Position numbers and translations under genes: made by a program. Under the pieces are notes generated by a model. It was not told the DNA's origin. It searched no databases and worked only from the letters and a program-made list of their open reading frames with translations. DNA of 64,000 nucleotides from Martinezella rhizogenes (GTDB lineage Bacteria; Pseudomonadota; Alphaproteobacteria; Rhizobiales; Rhizobiaceae), in contig NZ_JAPYZZ010000014.1 in assembly GCF_027460065.1 (NCBI RefSeq), forward strand, positions 1-64,000, given 5' to 3'. Positions 29,247-38,249 of this stretch are shown here, piece by piece; the stretch's first letter is position 1, and each line of letters opens with the position of its first letter.

Positions 29247-30128
29247 ATGACCGAGATGAGCACGCTGGATGTGGAAGCCGTCGAGGCCTTCGTCACCATC
29301 GCCGATCTGCAGAGCTTCACCCGCGCCGCGGAAACGCTGGGCACCACACAGGGCGCCATCAGCGTCAAGCTCAAACGGCTGGAAGACAGGCTTGGCCAGC
29401 GGCTGCTCGAAAGAACACCACGTTCGGTGCGCCTGTCCGCCCAAGGGGCGGTGTTTCTTGCACCCGCACGCGAATTTCTCGCGGCGCATGACCGGGCACT
29501 GGCAGGCCTTTCCTCGCCGCGCCGCCGTTTCGGCCTCGGCATTGCCGCACATGTGGCGGGGCCAGAGGTGCCGACGCTTCTCGCGCGGCTCAACGACCAC
29601 GACCCCGGCCTTACGATTGAGGTGCGGATGGACCATTCCCGCTCCCTGCTCGATGCTTTTGACCGTGGTGAAATCGATGCGGCCATCATCCGGCGCGAGG
29701 ACGACCGGCGCGATGGTGAGGTGCTCGGACCGGAACATTTTGGCTGGTACGCAACCCCGCAATTCGAACATCGTCAGGGCGAACCGCTCAGGCTGGCGGC
29801 ACTTTCACCCGCCTGTGGCGTACGCAACATCGCCACCCATGCCCTGGACGCGGCGGCGATGGCCTGGACGGAGGTGTTTCTCGGTGGCACATCGTCGATG
29901 GTGACCGCAGCCGTCTCGGCCGGGCTTGCGATTTCCGTCTTTTCCTGCCGTCTTGCGCCGCCCGGTACGGTCGAGGTCAGCCAGCGCTTTGGCCTGCCGC
30001 CTCTGCCCTCCAGCGAAATCATCATGTTTTCGACCCTGACCGACAGCAGATCCCGCGAAGCGTTGCGTACACTTGCCGCCGCCTTTCGCGAGCACCGGCC
30101 GGGGGTAATTCCGCCTGATATCGGCTAA
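29247..30128 (+). CDS. LysR-family regulator of the DHA2 exporter
   Basis: Regulator of 293 residues, with helix-turn-helix TRAAETLGTTQGAISVKLKR and a LysR effector domain. It belongs to the same subfamily as the regulators at 10487 and 12850: the segments DVEAVEAFVTIADLQSFTRA and AIIRREDDRRDGEVLG align with them. Start at 29247 or the ATG three codons later. Its last bases overlap the end of the exonuclease gene on the other strand. The divergent neighbour is the probable target. Confidence 0.87.
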   Translation: MTEMSTLDVEAVEAFVTIADLQSFTRAAETLGTTQGAISVKLKRLEDRLGQRLLERTPRSVRLSAQGAVFLAPAREFLAAHDRALAGLSSPRRRFGLGIAAHVAGPEVPTLLARLNDHDPGLTIEVRMDHSRSLLDAFDRGEIDAAIIRREDDRRDGEVLGPEHFGWYATPQFEHRQGEPLRLAALSPACGVRNIATHALDAAAMAWTEVFLGGTSSMVTAAVSAGLAISVFSCRLAPPGTVEVSQRFGLPPLPSSEIIMFSTLTDSRSREALRTLAAAFREHRPGVIPPDIG

Positions 30129-30742
30129 GCGACGAGCGCGAATTCGTCCGGCTTCAACTTTCCGCTCCGCAGGAGATGTTGCAGGGCATAAGAAACTGAA
30201 AGTGCATCATCAAGCGCATCGTGGCCCTGCAAAGGCGGATGCTCTACGCCGTAATAGTCGGCAAGATTGTTGCTGGGCGTTTTCGCCAGATCCTCGACCG
30301 GCATCCCCGCCGCAAGCAGGAGCCTGACGGCATTGTCGAAGCGACGGGCAGGCATGGGCGGCTGGATACCCGCGACATAAGTGCTGATCGCCATCATGTT
30401 CAACTCGTCCTTGCCCCATGACCAGCATTGGGCACCTTCGGAGAAGCTGTCGAAGCTTGAGAGGGCATCCTGCAGAGGAACGCCTTCCGCCTTGATGATC
30501 TCCTCGGTGATACCCGTCAGCCTGGTGAAGAACGGATCGATCGCATATCGCCTGCCATGACGGTCGACCGGAGAGACAAGGACCTTATAGGTCTCCAGAA
30601 GCGGAAATCCACCCTCCAGCCCGAGCTTGACGGCACCGATCTGCGCGATGACGGGATCGGGATCATGGGCCGCACACCAGAATCTGCGTTGCGACCCCTC
30701 CAGGCAGAGGAACTCGCAGTCGAATATGATTGCCTTTTTCAT
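30125..30742 (-). CDS. DEDD-type 3'-5' exonuclease domain protein
   Basis: Cytosolic protein of 205 residues. Exonuclease motif I is IIFDCEFLCLEG near the N-terminus (Asp and Glu ligands), and motif III is HDALDDALSVSYAL near the C-terminus. The middle SWGKDELNM may be motif II. This is the RNase T/DNA polymerase epsilon-subunit exonuclease superfamily; substrate (RNA or DNA) is unknown. The ATG at 30742 gives MKKAIIFDCEF and is preferred to the more upstream ATG at 30820, which would add a tail with no family match. Confidence 0.8.
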   Translation of the reverse strand: MKKAIIFDCEFLCLEGSQRRFWCAAHDPDPVIAQIGAVKLGLEGGFPLLETYKVLVSPVDRHGRRYAIDPFFTRLTGITEEIIKAEGVPLQDALSSFDSFSEGAQCWSWGKDELNMMAISTYVAGIQPPMPARRFDNAVRLLLAAGMPVEDLAKTPSNNLADYYGVEHPPLQGHDALDDALSVSYALQHLLRSGKLKPDEFALVA

Positions 30743-30960
30743 CGATGGCTCTCCCGCCAAAAAATAGGTCAGCCGGAACCGGAAGTGGCGACCCCATGTC
30801 AAATTCAATAGCAGTCCCACATCATCGAGTGTGGCGGGCTTCGTTTCAATTGCAAATTAACGCCCTCTTCTTGTCGACAATTCCCGGCGGAAAATTTAGC
30901 ATTGGACAAAAATGACACGGCCGATGCCTCTGTCGGCCCATTCGCCGCAGTGGAGTATTC

Positions 30961-31743
30961 ATGTCCCTTCCCCAGAAAATCGGTTTCATCGAAACGGGTG
31001 CCATCACCGATGCGATGGTGCGCGGCCTGCTTGCCAAGCCCGCCGCCTTACCGCATGTCATGGTGTCCCAGCGCAGTGTGGATATCTCGGCCAGACTTGC
31101 CGCCGATTTTCCGCAGGTGATCATCTCCGGTGACAATCAGATGATCGTCGATGGCTGCGATACCGTCATGCTGGCAATCCGCCCGCAGATCGCCGAAGAG
31201 GTCATCCGGCCTCTGCGGTTCCGGGACGGGCAGAAGGTCATCAGCGTCGTGGCTGCAACCAGCCGAGACGCGCTTCTGGACTGGATCGGCGCGGATGTGC
31301 GGCTCACCCAAGCGATCCCGCTGCCCTTCGTCGCCCGGCGCAAGGGCGTTACCGCCATTTATCCCGCTGATGCGGATACCGCCGCGATCTTCAACGTGCT
31401 CGGTAATGCGGTGGAATGCACAACGAAAGCGGAATACGACCTTCTGGCCGCCGCCAGCGCGCTGATGGCCACCTATTTTGGTCTCATGCAAACGACGACG
31501 GAGTGGCTGGCGGAGAACGGCCTGCCGGAAGAAAAGGCGCGGGCCTATGTCACGCCCCTCTTTGCTGGTCTCTCCGACGTGGCCGTGCTGTCAGGCGGAA
31601 AGGCTGATTTCACCGAGATGAGCCGCGAATTCGCCACCAAGGGCGGCCTCAACGAGCAGGTCATGCAGGACTTCGACAGAAATGGCGGTTCCAATGCGCT
31701 GAAAGAGGCATTGAGCCGGGTGATGGAGCGGATCGCGCAATAA
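30961..31743 (+). CDS. ProC-like pyrroline-5-carboxylate reductase family protein
   Basis: Cytosolic NAD(P)-dependent oxidoreductase of 260 residues in the ProC family. The N-terminal nucleotide site reads GFIETGAITDAM, where usual ProC proteins have GFIGxGxM; the second Gly is replaced by Glu. The C-terminal dimer domain is present, with VAVLSGGKADFTEMSREFATKGGLNEQ in place of the usual TSPGGTT motif, and a conserved NEQ is retained. The replacements suggest that it may not be the housekeeping proline enzyme. It is followed by a shared terminator. Confidence 0.75.
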   Translation: MSLPQKIGFIETGAITDAMVRGLLAKPAALPHVMVSQRSVDISARLAADFPQVIISGDNQMIVDGCDTVMLAIRPQIAEEVIRPLRFRDGQKVISVVAATSRDALLDWIGADVRLTQAIPLPFVARRKGVTAIYPADADTAAIFNVLGNAVECTTKAEYDLLAAASALMATYFGLMQTTTEWLAENGLPEEKARAYVTPLFAGLSDVAVLSGGKADFTEMSREFATKGGLNEQVMQDFDRNGGSNALKEALSRVMERIAQ

Positions 31744-31771
31744 CCGGCGGGCTTAAAAAAACGAGAACGAA

Positions 31772-31800
31772 AAAGGGGCCTTTCGGCCCCTTTCTGTTTT
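31772..31800. terminator. Bidirectional terminator between convergent genes
   Basis: AAAGGGGCC (31772-31780) and GGCCCCTTT (31785-31793) form a 9-bp stem with loop TTTC. The right side is followed by CTGTTTT and the left side by a run of A, so both strands have a T-rich tail. Confidence 0.8.
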
Positions 31801-33397
31801 ATGCTTTTCCTGGACGATTGATCGTGAGGAAGTGGCGCACGACAGGCTTTTCCAGCCCGGAATGGTAAGCAAGCACCTTGCCCTGCAAATCCGCATCGAC
31901 ATGGGAAACCCGCTTGTGCTGGCGCAGATGCTCAGCCCAGGATTCCACCATGAACCATTCCACGATCTTCTGCGGATCGGCGGAGTCTTCGGTGACGCCC
32001 CAGCCATAGGCTCCATCGCGGCGGCGTTCCTGGGAGAGTTCGTCCAAGGCATGCAGGAAGGCCGAACGGTGATGCTTCTCGACAGTATATTCGATCAGGA
32101 TCAGAACCGGGCCGCGATCATGGGCTACAGGCTCGGCGACGAGTGGCTCGGGCCAATGGTTGGACGGCACCATATCCGCATCACCCGCAGGCAGTTTCAG
32201 CCGATGCATGACGAGGCCGGCAATGAAGAGACCGGCTGCACCGATCAGCAGCGTGCCCGGCACACCGGCGGCTTCACCCACGGCACCCCAACCAATGCTG
32301 CCCGCCGTCATCGCCCCATTGAAGACAGTGAGATAGACCGCCAGACCACGACCCCGGACCCAGTTCGGCAGGATTGCCTGGGCTGCGCCATTGAGCGTTG
32401 TCAGTGCCGTGATCCAGGCGCCGCCGAGGAACAACAGGATGATGATGGCAAGCCATTTCGGCGGTGCGAATGACAGCCCGGCCATGACGAGCGCGGTGAT
32501 GATGGCGGCACCCAGAAGCAGGCCATCGGCATCGAAACGGGCGCGCAGTTTCGGCATGACCAGCGCACCGCCGATCGCACCGGCCCCGACGGCGCCGAGC
32601 AGGATACCGTAGAAACTCGCATCACCACCTAGCAATTGCCGGGCGACCAGAGGCAACAGCGCCCAGACGGCACTGGCGAAAGCAAAGAAGATCGCAGCCC
32701 GCAGCAGGACGACATGCAGCGGCCGGCTGGCGCGGGTGTAACGAAGACCTGCCCGGAATGCGCCAAAAAAGTTCTCCTGCAGCGCATCATTGGCGTTCTT
32801 GGCTCGCGGCCACCACAGAAGAGCGGCGATGACAACGAAATAGCTGGCGACATCGGCACCGTAGGTGAAGGCCGCACCGAAGGCCGCAAGCAGGATGCCG
32901 CCGACAGCGGGGCCGATGGAACGGGCGATGTTGATGCCGAGCGAGTTCAGCGCCACGGCGCTTTTGACATCCTCGCGTTTTACCAGCTCCGGAACGATCG
33001 CCTGCCAGGTCGGCCCCATCAGTGCCGCACCGATGCCGCCGAGGAAAGTGAGGCCGATCAGGGCGCTAACGGACAACATGCCGGTATGGGCGAGAACCAT
33101 GAGGGTGACGCTGACCGAGGCCAACAGCAGCTGGACCGCAATCAGGAATTTGCGGCGATCGAGAATATCGGTCAGCACGCCGGCCGGGATCGCCAGAAGA
33201 AAAATCGGCAAGGTTCCGGCCGCCTGGACCAAGGCGACCGCCGCCGGTGATGCCGAAAGATCGGTCATCAACCATGAACTGGCGACATCACGCATGAAGC
33301 TGCCGGTATTACCGAGCACCGTCGCGGCCCAGAGGACGGCGAAAACCGGTTGCGCAAGAGGAGCAAAGCTGCTCGCGGAGGATTTTGCGGCACTCAT
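31799..33397 (-). CDS. MFS transporter with a C-terminal monooxygenase-like domain
   Basis: A 532-residue protein. Residues about 15-405 form a transporter of the MFS_3/enterobactin-exporter type, with twelve hydrophobic segments and loop motif GVLTDILDRRKFL. The last about 100 residues (from VLILIEYTVEKHHRSAF) are soluble and look like an antibiotic-biosynthesis-monooxygenase (ABM) ferredoxin-like fold with WFMVESWAEHLRQH. Such fusions occur in this family; the role of the extra domain is unknown. The start overlaps the end of the DoxX gene by four bases, so they form one unit. Confidence 0.85.
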   Translation of the reverse strand: MSAAKSSASSFAPLAQPVFAVLWAATVLGNTGSFMRDVASSWLMTDLSASPAAVALVQAAGTLPIFLLAIPAGVLTDILDRRKFLIAVQLLLASVSVTLMVLAHTGMLSVSALIGLTFLGGIGAALMGPTWQAIVPELVKREDVKSAVALNSLGINIARSIGPAVGGILLAAFGAAFTYGADVASYFVVIAALLWWPRAKNANDALQENFFGAFRAGLRYTRASRPLHVVLLRAAIFFAFASAVWALLPLVARQLLGGDASFYGILLGAVGAGAIGGALVMPKLRARFDADGLLLGAAIITALVMAGLSFAPPKWLAIIILLFLGGAWITALTTLNGAAQAILPNWVRGRGLAVYLTVFNGAMTAGSIGWGAVGEAAGVPGTLLIGAAGLFIAGLVMHRLKLPAGDADMVPSNHWPEPLVAEPVAHDRGPVLILIEYTVEKHHRSAFLHALDELSQERRRDGAYGWGVTEDSADPQKIVEWFMVESWAEHLRQHKRVSHVDADLQGKVLAYHSGLEKPVVRHFLTINRPGKA

Positions 33398-33834
33398 TTG
33401 CCTGTTCCTTTCGTGAGATCGATTGCAGCGACGATAACAAAGGCGCCGGCCAGGCCGAGATGTTCGAAGAAGGCGTTGGTGGCCATCATGCGGTCCATGC
33501 CGGGCGCCATTTCCCAGAACCGGAGGGCGATGAAGGTCGCAAGAAGCGTGAAGCCCGAAAGCGCCAGAGCACCCGCCCAGCGCAGGACACCCGATACCAC
33601 CATGGCGGAGGCGGTGAGTTCAAAAATAATGACAAAGACGGCAAATGCCGCCGCTGGCCGCAGGCCAAAATGGTTCATCTCGGCAATCGCGCCGGGGAAA
33701 TCGAAAATCTTGGTGAGCGGCCCCTCAATATAGGCCGAACAAAGCGCCAGAAGAGCCACGGTGCGTGTAACGGGCGCGGCGACGATTTGAGCAAGAAGCC
33801 CGCGAAGGCGAAGGGTCGAAGATGGGTCGGTCAT
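33394..33834 (-). CDS. DoxX-family membrane protein
   Basis: Inner-membrane protein of 146 residues with four hydrophobic segments. The pattern ALCSAYIEGPLTKIFDFPGAI near residues 30-50 and FFEHLGLAGAF near 123 fit the DoxX/DoxD family, small proteins often found with thiol or quinone stress genes. It precedes the MFS_3 gene in the same unit. The 190 bp upstream separate it from the amidohydrolase gene on the same strand. Confidence 0.75.
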   Translation of the reverse strand: MTDPSSTLRLRGLLAQIVAAPVTRTVALLALCSAYIEGPLTKIFDFPGAIAEMNHFGLRPAAAFAVFVIIFELTASAMVVSGVLRWAGALALSGFTLLATFIALRFWEMAPGMDRMMATNAFFEHLGLAGAFVIVAAIDLTKGTGK

Positions 33835-34024
33835 TTTAAGGCTCCTGCGATCTGGCCGTCGATGTGTCCGGCGCTGCGTTCATCTGATGGAGCGATATTG
33901 GCGCAAAGGATTGACGCCAACAATTGCATCAATAGTTTCGATATAATTGCATAATCTGCAACATTCTTTTCCAGGCAACGGGCGACGACATGCGTCGCCC
34001 GTTGGATTTCCTTGTCGACCAGGC

Positions 34025-36007
34025 TCAGACCGCCCAGCAGGAGCAGCCCAATGCGCCGAAGAAGCCCTTCAGATCGGCAATCGGCAGTTTCGATGTCCAG
34101 GCACCGGCATGGTCGTGACCATGAACACCACAATCACTGGCGCAACCGCAGGAGCTGATGGCGGCGCGTCTCAGCGAGTTCTTTCCGGCACCCTGCGGCT
34201 CGCCCCAGGCGGCATAACCGCCGAAGGTGCGGACCGGCGACCAGTCGGGCATGGCAGGCGGAATATTGCTCTCGTCGAGCACCCTGAAGTCGCCTGCACC
34301 GTAAACGATCTTGCCACCCACTATGGTCAGTTCCGAGGTGAGGAAGGAGATTTCATCTTCCGCGCAGGAGAAATAATCCTTGTCCGGCACGACGAGATCG
34401 GCGAACTGCCCTTTTTCGATGCGGCCCTTCTTGCCTTCTTCGTTCGAGAACCAGGTGACTTTTTCGGTCCACATGCGCAGCGCCGTTTCACGGTCGAGGC
34501 AATTGGCGCGCGGATAAAGCTGCATGCCGCCAACGGTCTTGCCGGTCACCATCCAGAACAGCGACACCCACGGATTATAGGAGGCAACGCGCGTTGCATC
34601 CGTGCCCGCCGAAACGTTCACGCCCTTTTCCAGCATCCGCGCGATTGGTGGCGTCGCCTCTGCGACGCCCTGGCCATAACGTTCGACGAAATATTCGCCC
34701 TGATAGGCCATGCGGTGCTGGGTGGCGATGCCGCCGCCAAGGGCGGCGATGCGGTCGATCGAGCGATCGGAGATGGTTTCGGCATGGTCGAAGAACCAGT
34801 TCAAGCCTTCGAGCGGGATATCCCGGTTGACCTTTTCGAAAACATCCAGTGCCCGGGAGATGGTCTCGTCATAGGTGGCGTGCAGACGCCAGGGCCAGCG
34901 GTTTTCCGCCAGAATCCGGACGACATCTTCGAGTTCGCCTTCCATCTCCGGTGGCATATCCGGCCGCGGCTGACGGAAGTCCTCGAAATCGGCAGCGGAA
35001 AAAACAAGCATTTCACCCGCACCATTGTGCCGGAAATAATCGTTGCCCTGCTTGTATTTGACCGATGACGTCCAGTTGAGGAAATCCTCTTTCTCCTGCT
35101 TCGGCTTCTGCGTGAAGAGGTTGTAGGCCAACCGAACCGTCATCTGGTTCTCATCCGACAGTTTCTGGATCACCTCGTAATCGTCAGGATAATTCTGGAA
35201 ACCGCCACCGGCGTCGATCACGCCGGTCACACCCAGCCGGTTCAGCTCGCGCATGAAGTGGCGGGTGGAATTGACCTGATAGTCGAGCGGCAGTTTCGGT
35301 CCCTTGGCGAGCGTCGAATAGAGAATGCCCGCATTCGGCTTGGCGAGCAGCAGGCCGGTGGGATTGCCGTTGGCATCGCGGGTGATCTCGCCGCCGGGCG
35401 GGTTCGGCGTATCCTTGGTATAGCCAACGGCGCGCAGGGCTGCACCGTTCAGCAGCGCCCGGTCATAAAGATGCAGAAGGAAGACCGGCGTATCCGGCGC
35501 CACCGCATTGATTTCCTCGATGGTCGGCAGACGCTTTTCAACGAATTGATGCTCGGTGAAACCACCGACAACGCGCACCCATTGCGGGGCCGGCGTGATT
35601 GCCACCTGGCGCTTCAGCATGTCCATGGCATCGGCAAGCGAGCGAACGCCGTCCCAGCGTAGTTCCATGTTGAAGTTCAGGCCGCCACGAATGACGTGGG
35701 TGTGGTTGTCGATCAGGCCGGGCAGCACGCGCTTGCCCTTGAGGTCGATGATCTTCGTTTCCGGCCCGGCAAGGGCCATGACCTCGGCATCGCTTCCCAC
35801 CTCAAGAAACAGACCATCCTTGATGGCGACTGCCGTTGCATTCGGATTGCCGCGATCAAGTGTCGTGACGCGGCCATTATGAAGGATGGTATCTGGATGC
35901 ATGGACGAAGCTCCGCTCTTGATGGGATCAGCGGCCTTAGCCGGTGAAAACAGATTCGGAAAGGCGAGGCTGGATGCCGCGCCGAGGAAAGTGCGTCGCG
36001 TCGGCAT
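34025..36007 (-). CDS. Exported amidohydrolase (YtcJ-like, amidohydrolase_3)
   Basis: A 660-residue hydrolase. It begins MPTRRTFLGAASSLAF, a Tat signal, so it acts in the periplasm. The metal-binding DNHTHVIRGG is near residue 100 and the long TIM barrel extends to about residue 610 (GTDATRVASYNPW contains the later catalytic Asp). The substrate is unknown; YtcJ-like enzymes are often assigned only as metal-dependent hydrolases. An odd feature is the C-terminal tail rich in Cys and His (SCGCASDCGVHGHDH and ALGCSCWAV), which could bind metal. It overlaps the XapX gene by one base. Confidence 0.85.
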   Translation of the reverse strand: MPTRRTFLGAASSLAFPNLFSPAKAADPIKSGASSMHPDTILHNGRVTTLDRGNPNATAVAIKDGLFLEVGSDAEVMALAGPETKIIDLKGKRVLPGLIDNHTHVIRGGLNFNMELRWDGVRSLADAMDMLKRQVAITPAPQWVRVVGGFTEHQFVEKRLPTIEEINAVAPDTPVFLLHLYDRALLNGAALRAVGYTKDTPNPPGGEITRDANGNPTGLLLAKPNAGILYSTLAKGPKLPLDYQVNSTRHFMRELNRLGVTGVIDAGGGFQNYPDDYEVIQKLSDENQMTVRLAYNLFTQKPKQEKEDFLNWTSSVKYKQGNDYFRHNGAGEMLVFSAADFEDFRQPRPDMPPEMEGELEDVVRILAENRWPWRLHATYDETISRALDVFEKVNRDIPLEGLNWFFDHAETISDRSIDRIAALGGGIATQHRMAYQGEYFVERYGQGVAEATPPIARMLEKGVNVSAGTDATRVASYNPWVSLFWMVTGKTVGGMQLYPRANCLDRETALRMWTEKVTWFSNEEGKKGRIEKGQFADLVVPDKDYFSCAEDEISFLTSELTIVGGKIVYGAGDFRVLDESNIPPAMPDWSPVRTFGGYAAWGEPQGAGKNSLRRAAISSCGCASDCGVHGHDHAGAWTSKLPIADLKGFFGALGCSCWAV

Positions 36008-36297
36008 CAGCTTTTCTCCCGGTTGGTCGGCTGCTGTGTCTGCGCGAGATCAGTGGTTTCAGCACCACCCTTGGGCATGTGGCCGAACATGTGCGGCTTG
36101 ATCTGGTTGAACCACGAAACGGCGGCCGGTTCCCTGTCGATGATCGTCCTTGCGAGGGGGATGATCTGTTCTCCGACCAATATGCCCAGCAGACCGACAA
36201 GCGCAATGACGGGCGGCGCAGGCGAACGCACGTTAAGCAGGCTGTAGACGATGCCGACCAGCAGGCCGGCGCCAAGGGACAGAAGATAGACTTTCAT
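36007..36297 (-). CDS. XapX-domain small membrane protein
   Basis: A 96-residue protein with two hydrophobic helices in the first half (LLSLGAGLLVGIVYSLL and VIALVGLLGILVGEQIIPLA), the DUF1427/XapX pattern with the conserved R-S-P-A-P-P between them, and a hydrophilic tail. It is adjacent to the amidohydrolase and isochorismatase genes, an association common for this family. Function unknown. Confidence 0.8.
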   Translation of the reverse strand: MKVYLLSLGAGLLVGIVYSLLNVRSPAPPVIALVGLLGILVGEQIIPLARTIIDREPAAVSWFNQIKPHMFGHMPKGGAETTDLAQTQQPTNREKS

Positions 36298-36326
36298 GGA
36301 AACCTCCTTTGGATGGATAAAGCCGC

Positions 36327-36353
36327 GCCGGCCGGGATATTAATCCCGCCGGC
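36327..36353. other. Intercistronic hairpin
   Basis: GCCGGC-C-GGGAT (36327-36338) pairs with ATCCC-GCCGGC (36343-36353) around ATTA, with one bulged base. It lies between the isochorismatase-like and XapX genes. There is no long T tail, so it may stabilise or attenuate the transcript rather than stop it. Confidence 0.45.
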
Positions 36354-36370
36354 GTGGCATGGTTGAAAGC

Positions 36371-37060
36371 TTATTTCGCGGGGTTCGGGCCAATACGCTT
36401 GCCGTGTTTGACGCGCTCTGTACCGCCATGGACATGGGTGACGGCATAATCGATGCCCATGCCGTAGGCGCCGGAATGTTCCTTCACCAGCGAGGTGACT
36501 GCGTCATAGGTTTCCTTGCGGGCCCAGTCGCGCTGCCATTCCAGCAGCACCTGCTGCCAGGTGACGGGAATGATGCCCGCCTGCACCATGCGATCCATGG
36601 CATATTTATGCGCATCGAGAGAGGTGCCGCCAGACGCATCGGCCACCATGTAGATCTCGTAATCAGCGACATCATGCAACGCCGAGAGTGCGAAGGTGGT
36701 GTTGCACACTTCAGTCCAGAGACCGGAGACGACGATCTTCTTGCGACCGTTAGCGGCATTTTTCGCCAGAGCGTCGCGGACATTCTGGTCATCCCAGGAA
36801 TTCATCGAGGTCCGTTCGAGAATATCGTTTTCCGGGAAGACCGCGAGCAGTTCCGGGAAGGTATTGCCGGAGAAGCTTTCCGTTTCGACCGTGGTGATGG
36901 TCGTCGGGATGTTGAAGATCTTTGCCGCCTTGGCGAGGCCGACGACATTGTTCTTCAGGGTCTGGCGGTCGATCGACTGTACACCGAAAGCCATCTGTGG
37001 CTGCTGGTCGATGAAGATCAACTGGCTGTTGGCGGGGGTAAGGACTTCAAGCTTCGACAT
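36371..37060 (-). CDS. Isochorismatase-family hydrolase (YcaC-like)
   Basis: Cytosolic cysteine hydrolase of 229 residues. The catalytic Asp is in FIDQQPQMAFG, and the Cys in VVSGLWTEVCNTTFAL, with the following cis-peptide region typical of the YcaC/isochorismatase fold. The C-terminal part is longer than usual (about 60 residues past the fold). It lies between a VOC dioxygenase gene and the XapX gene on the same strand, a set seen in LysR-controlled aromatic or quinone responses. Substrate unknown. Confidence 0.82.
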   Translation of the reverse strand: MSKLEVLTPANSQLIFIDQQPQMAFGVQSIDRQTLKNNVVGLAKAAKIFNIPTTITTVETESFSGNTFPELLAVFPENDILERTSMNSWDDQNVRDALAKNAANGRKKIVVSGLWTEVCNTTFALSALHDVADYEIYMVADASGGTSLDAHKYAMDRMVQAGIIPVTWQQVLLEWQRDWARKETYDAVTSLVKEHSGAYGMGIDYAVTHVHGGTERVKHGKRIGPNPAK

Positions 37061-37125
37061 GGTGGTTCTCCGTTCAGGTGGTGATTGCCGGTCTACGGCG
37101 GTGAAATTGACAAGGCTTCGCCGGC

Positions 37126-37148
37126 CGGCTGCCCGTCAGGGGCAGCCG
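37126..37148. other. Hairpin between dioxygenase and hydrolase genes
   Basis: CGGCTGCCC (37126-37134) and GGGCAGCCG (37140-37148) form a perfect 9-bp stem with loop GTCAG. The T tail is poor on both strands, so termination is uncertain; partial attenuation within the leftward unit is possible. Confidence 0.45.
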
Positions 37149-37198
37149 TCTTAAGAAGGCGGAATGGTATGGTCAGTCGATACGGATCAGCGATCCGC

Positions 37199-38134
37199 CT
37201 ATGCGGCGAGCGACACCAGGTTCGCTTCGATCTGGTTGCGGAAAGGCTCGTAGCGGCTGGGCAGCTTCAGCGCTTCGCCAAGATGAGCCGTATCCTCGTC
37301 GCGGTCGAAACCGGGTTCGTTGGTTGCGATCTCGAACAGGATCCCGCCCGGGGTCCGGAAATAGATCGCCCAGAAATAATCGCGATCGATGACGGGGGTG
37401 ACCTGATAGCCAGTATCCATCAGGGCCTTGCGCACTTCCAGCTGCTTTTCGCGGTTTTCGACCGCAAAGGCGATATGGTGGACCGAACCTGCTCCCTGGC
37501 GGGCAAAGGGCGTATTCGGCAGGGTCGCAAGATCGATCGTATCGGCCCCATTGCCGCCGGGAATGATGTAACGCGTCACATGACCCTCGGCATCGGCCCG
37601 CTCATATCCCATGAAGCGAAGAAGTTCTTCAGTCGCAGCCGTGTCATTGAGATTGAAGCGTGCACCGGAGAAACCGCGGATGGCGTTCTCTTCGGAAATG
37701 CCCTCGGCCTGCCAGGCGGCGCGTGCGTCATCTGCCGTCTCGATCAGCGCCAGCCCATCGCCATCGGGGCCGACGAAGCGCAGGCGATTGGCACCGAAGA
37801 CCGTATCGGCCTGAACGCCGGCGACACCCTTTGCAATCAGCCGGTCTTTCCAGAAACCCATGGCACCCTTCGGAATGGAGAACTGGGTCTCGCCCACCTC
37901 GCCCACACCGGGGCGGCCCGCCATCATGTGGTCGAAAGGAAAATAGGTCATGACCGTGCCGGGCGTTCCCGTTTCGTCACCATAATACAGATGATAAACA
38001 CTGGGTTCGTCGAAGTTGACGGTCTTCTTCACCCGGCGCAGGCCGAGCGTATCGGTGAAAAAGCTGTTGTTCTGCCGCGCATCCGACGCCATCGAGGTAA
38101 CGTGGTGCAGGCCCTTGATATCCTTGATCATCAT
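37199..38134 (-). CDS. VOC-family ring-cleaving dioxygenase (MhqO/LinE-like)
   Basis: Cytosolic iron-dependent dioxygenase of 311 residues built from two vicinal-oxygen-chelate modules. Metal ligands fit His in KGLHHVTSMASD, His in GSVHHIAFAVEN and Glu in GILFEIATNEPG. Relatives cleave hydroquinones or related rings and protect against quinone stress. It starts divergently from a LysR gene and is the first gene of the leftward unit with the isochorismatase-like, XapX and amidohydrolase genes. Substrate is not shown. Confidence 0.85.
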   Translation of the reverse strand: MMIKDIKGLHHVTSMASDARQNNSFFTDTLGLRRVKKTVNFDEPSVYHLYYGDETGTPGTVMTYFPFDHMMAGRPGVGEVGETQFSIPKGAMGFWKDRLIAKGVAGVQADTVFGANRLRFVGPDGDGLALIETADDARAAWQAEGISEENAIRGFSGARFNLNDTAATEELLRFMGYERADAEGHVTRYIIPGGNGADTIDLATLPNTPFARQGAGSVHHIAFAVENREKQLEVRKALMDTGYQVTPVIDRDYFWAIYFRTPGGILFEIATNEPGFDRDEDTAHLGEALKLPSRYEPFRNQIEANLVSLAA

Positions 38135-38200
38135 CGGCGCCTTTCGTGGTCGCTATGTTTGTTTCGATGGACAAAGATGTATCCCGCTTGATCACATCGT

Positions 38201-38216
38201 GGAATTGCAATATTCC
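38201..38216. promoter_or_regulatory. Probable LysR operator between dioxygenase and LysR genes
   Basis: GGAAT and ATTCC arms flank TGCAAT, making a 16-bp dyad. It lies in the 115-bp gap between the divergent genes, at a place where a LysR protein would act on both. Confidence 0.5.
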
Positions 38217-38249
38217 TCTCGAATGAATTGCGATTTTTGAAATAATGCG

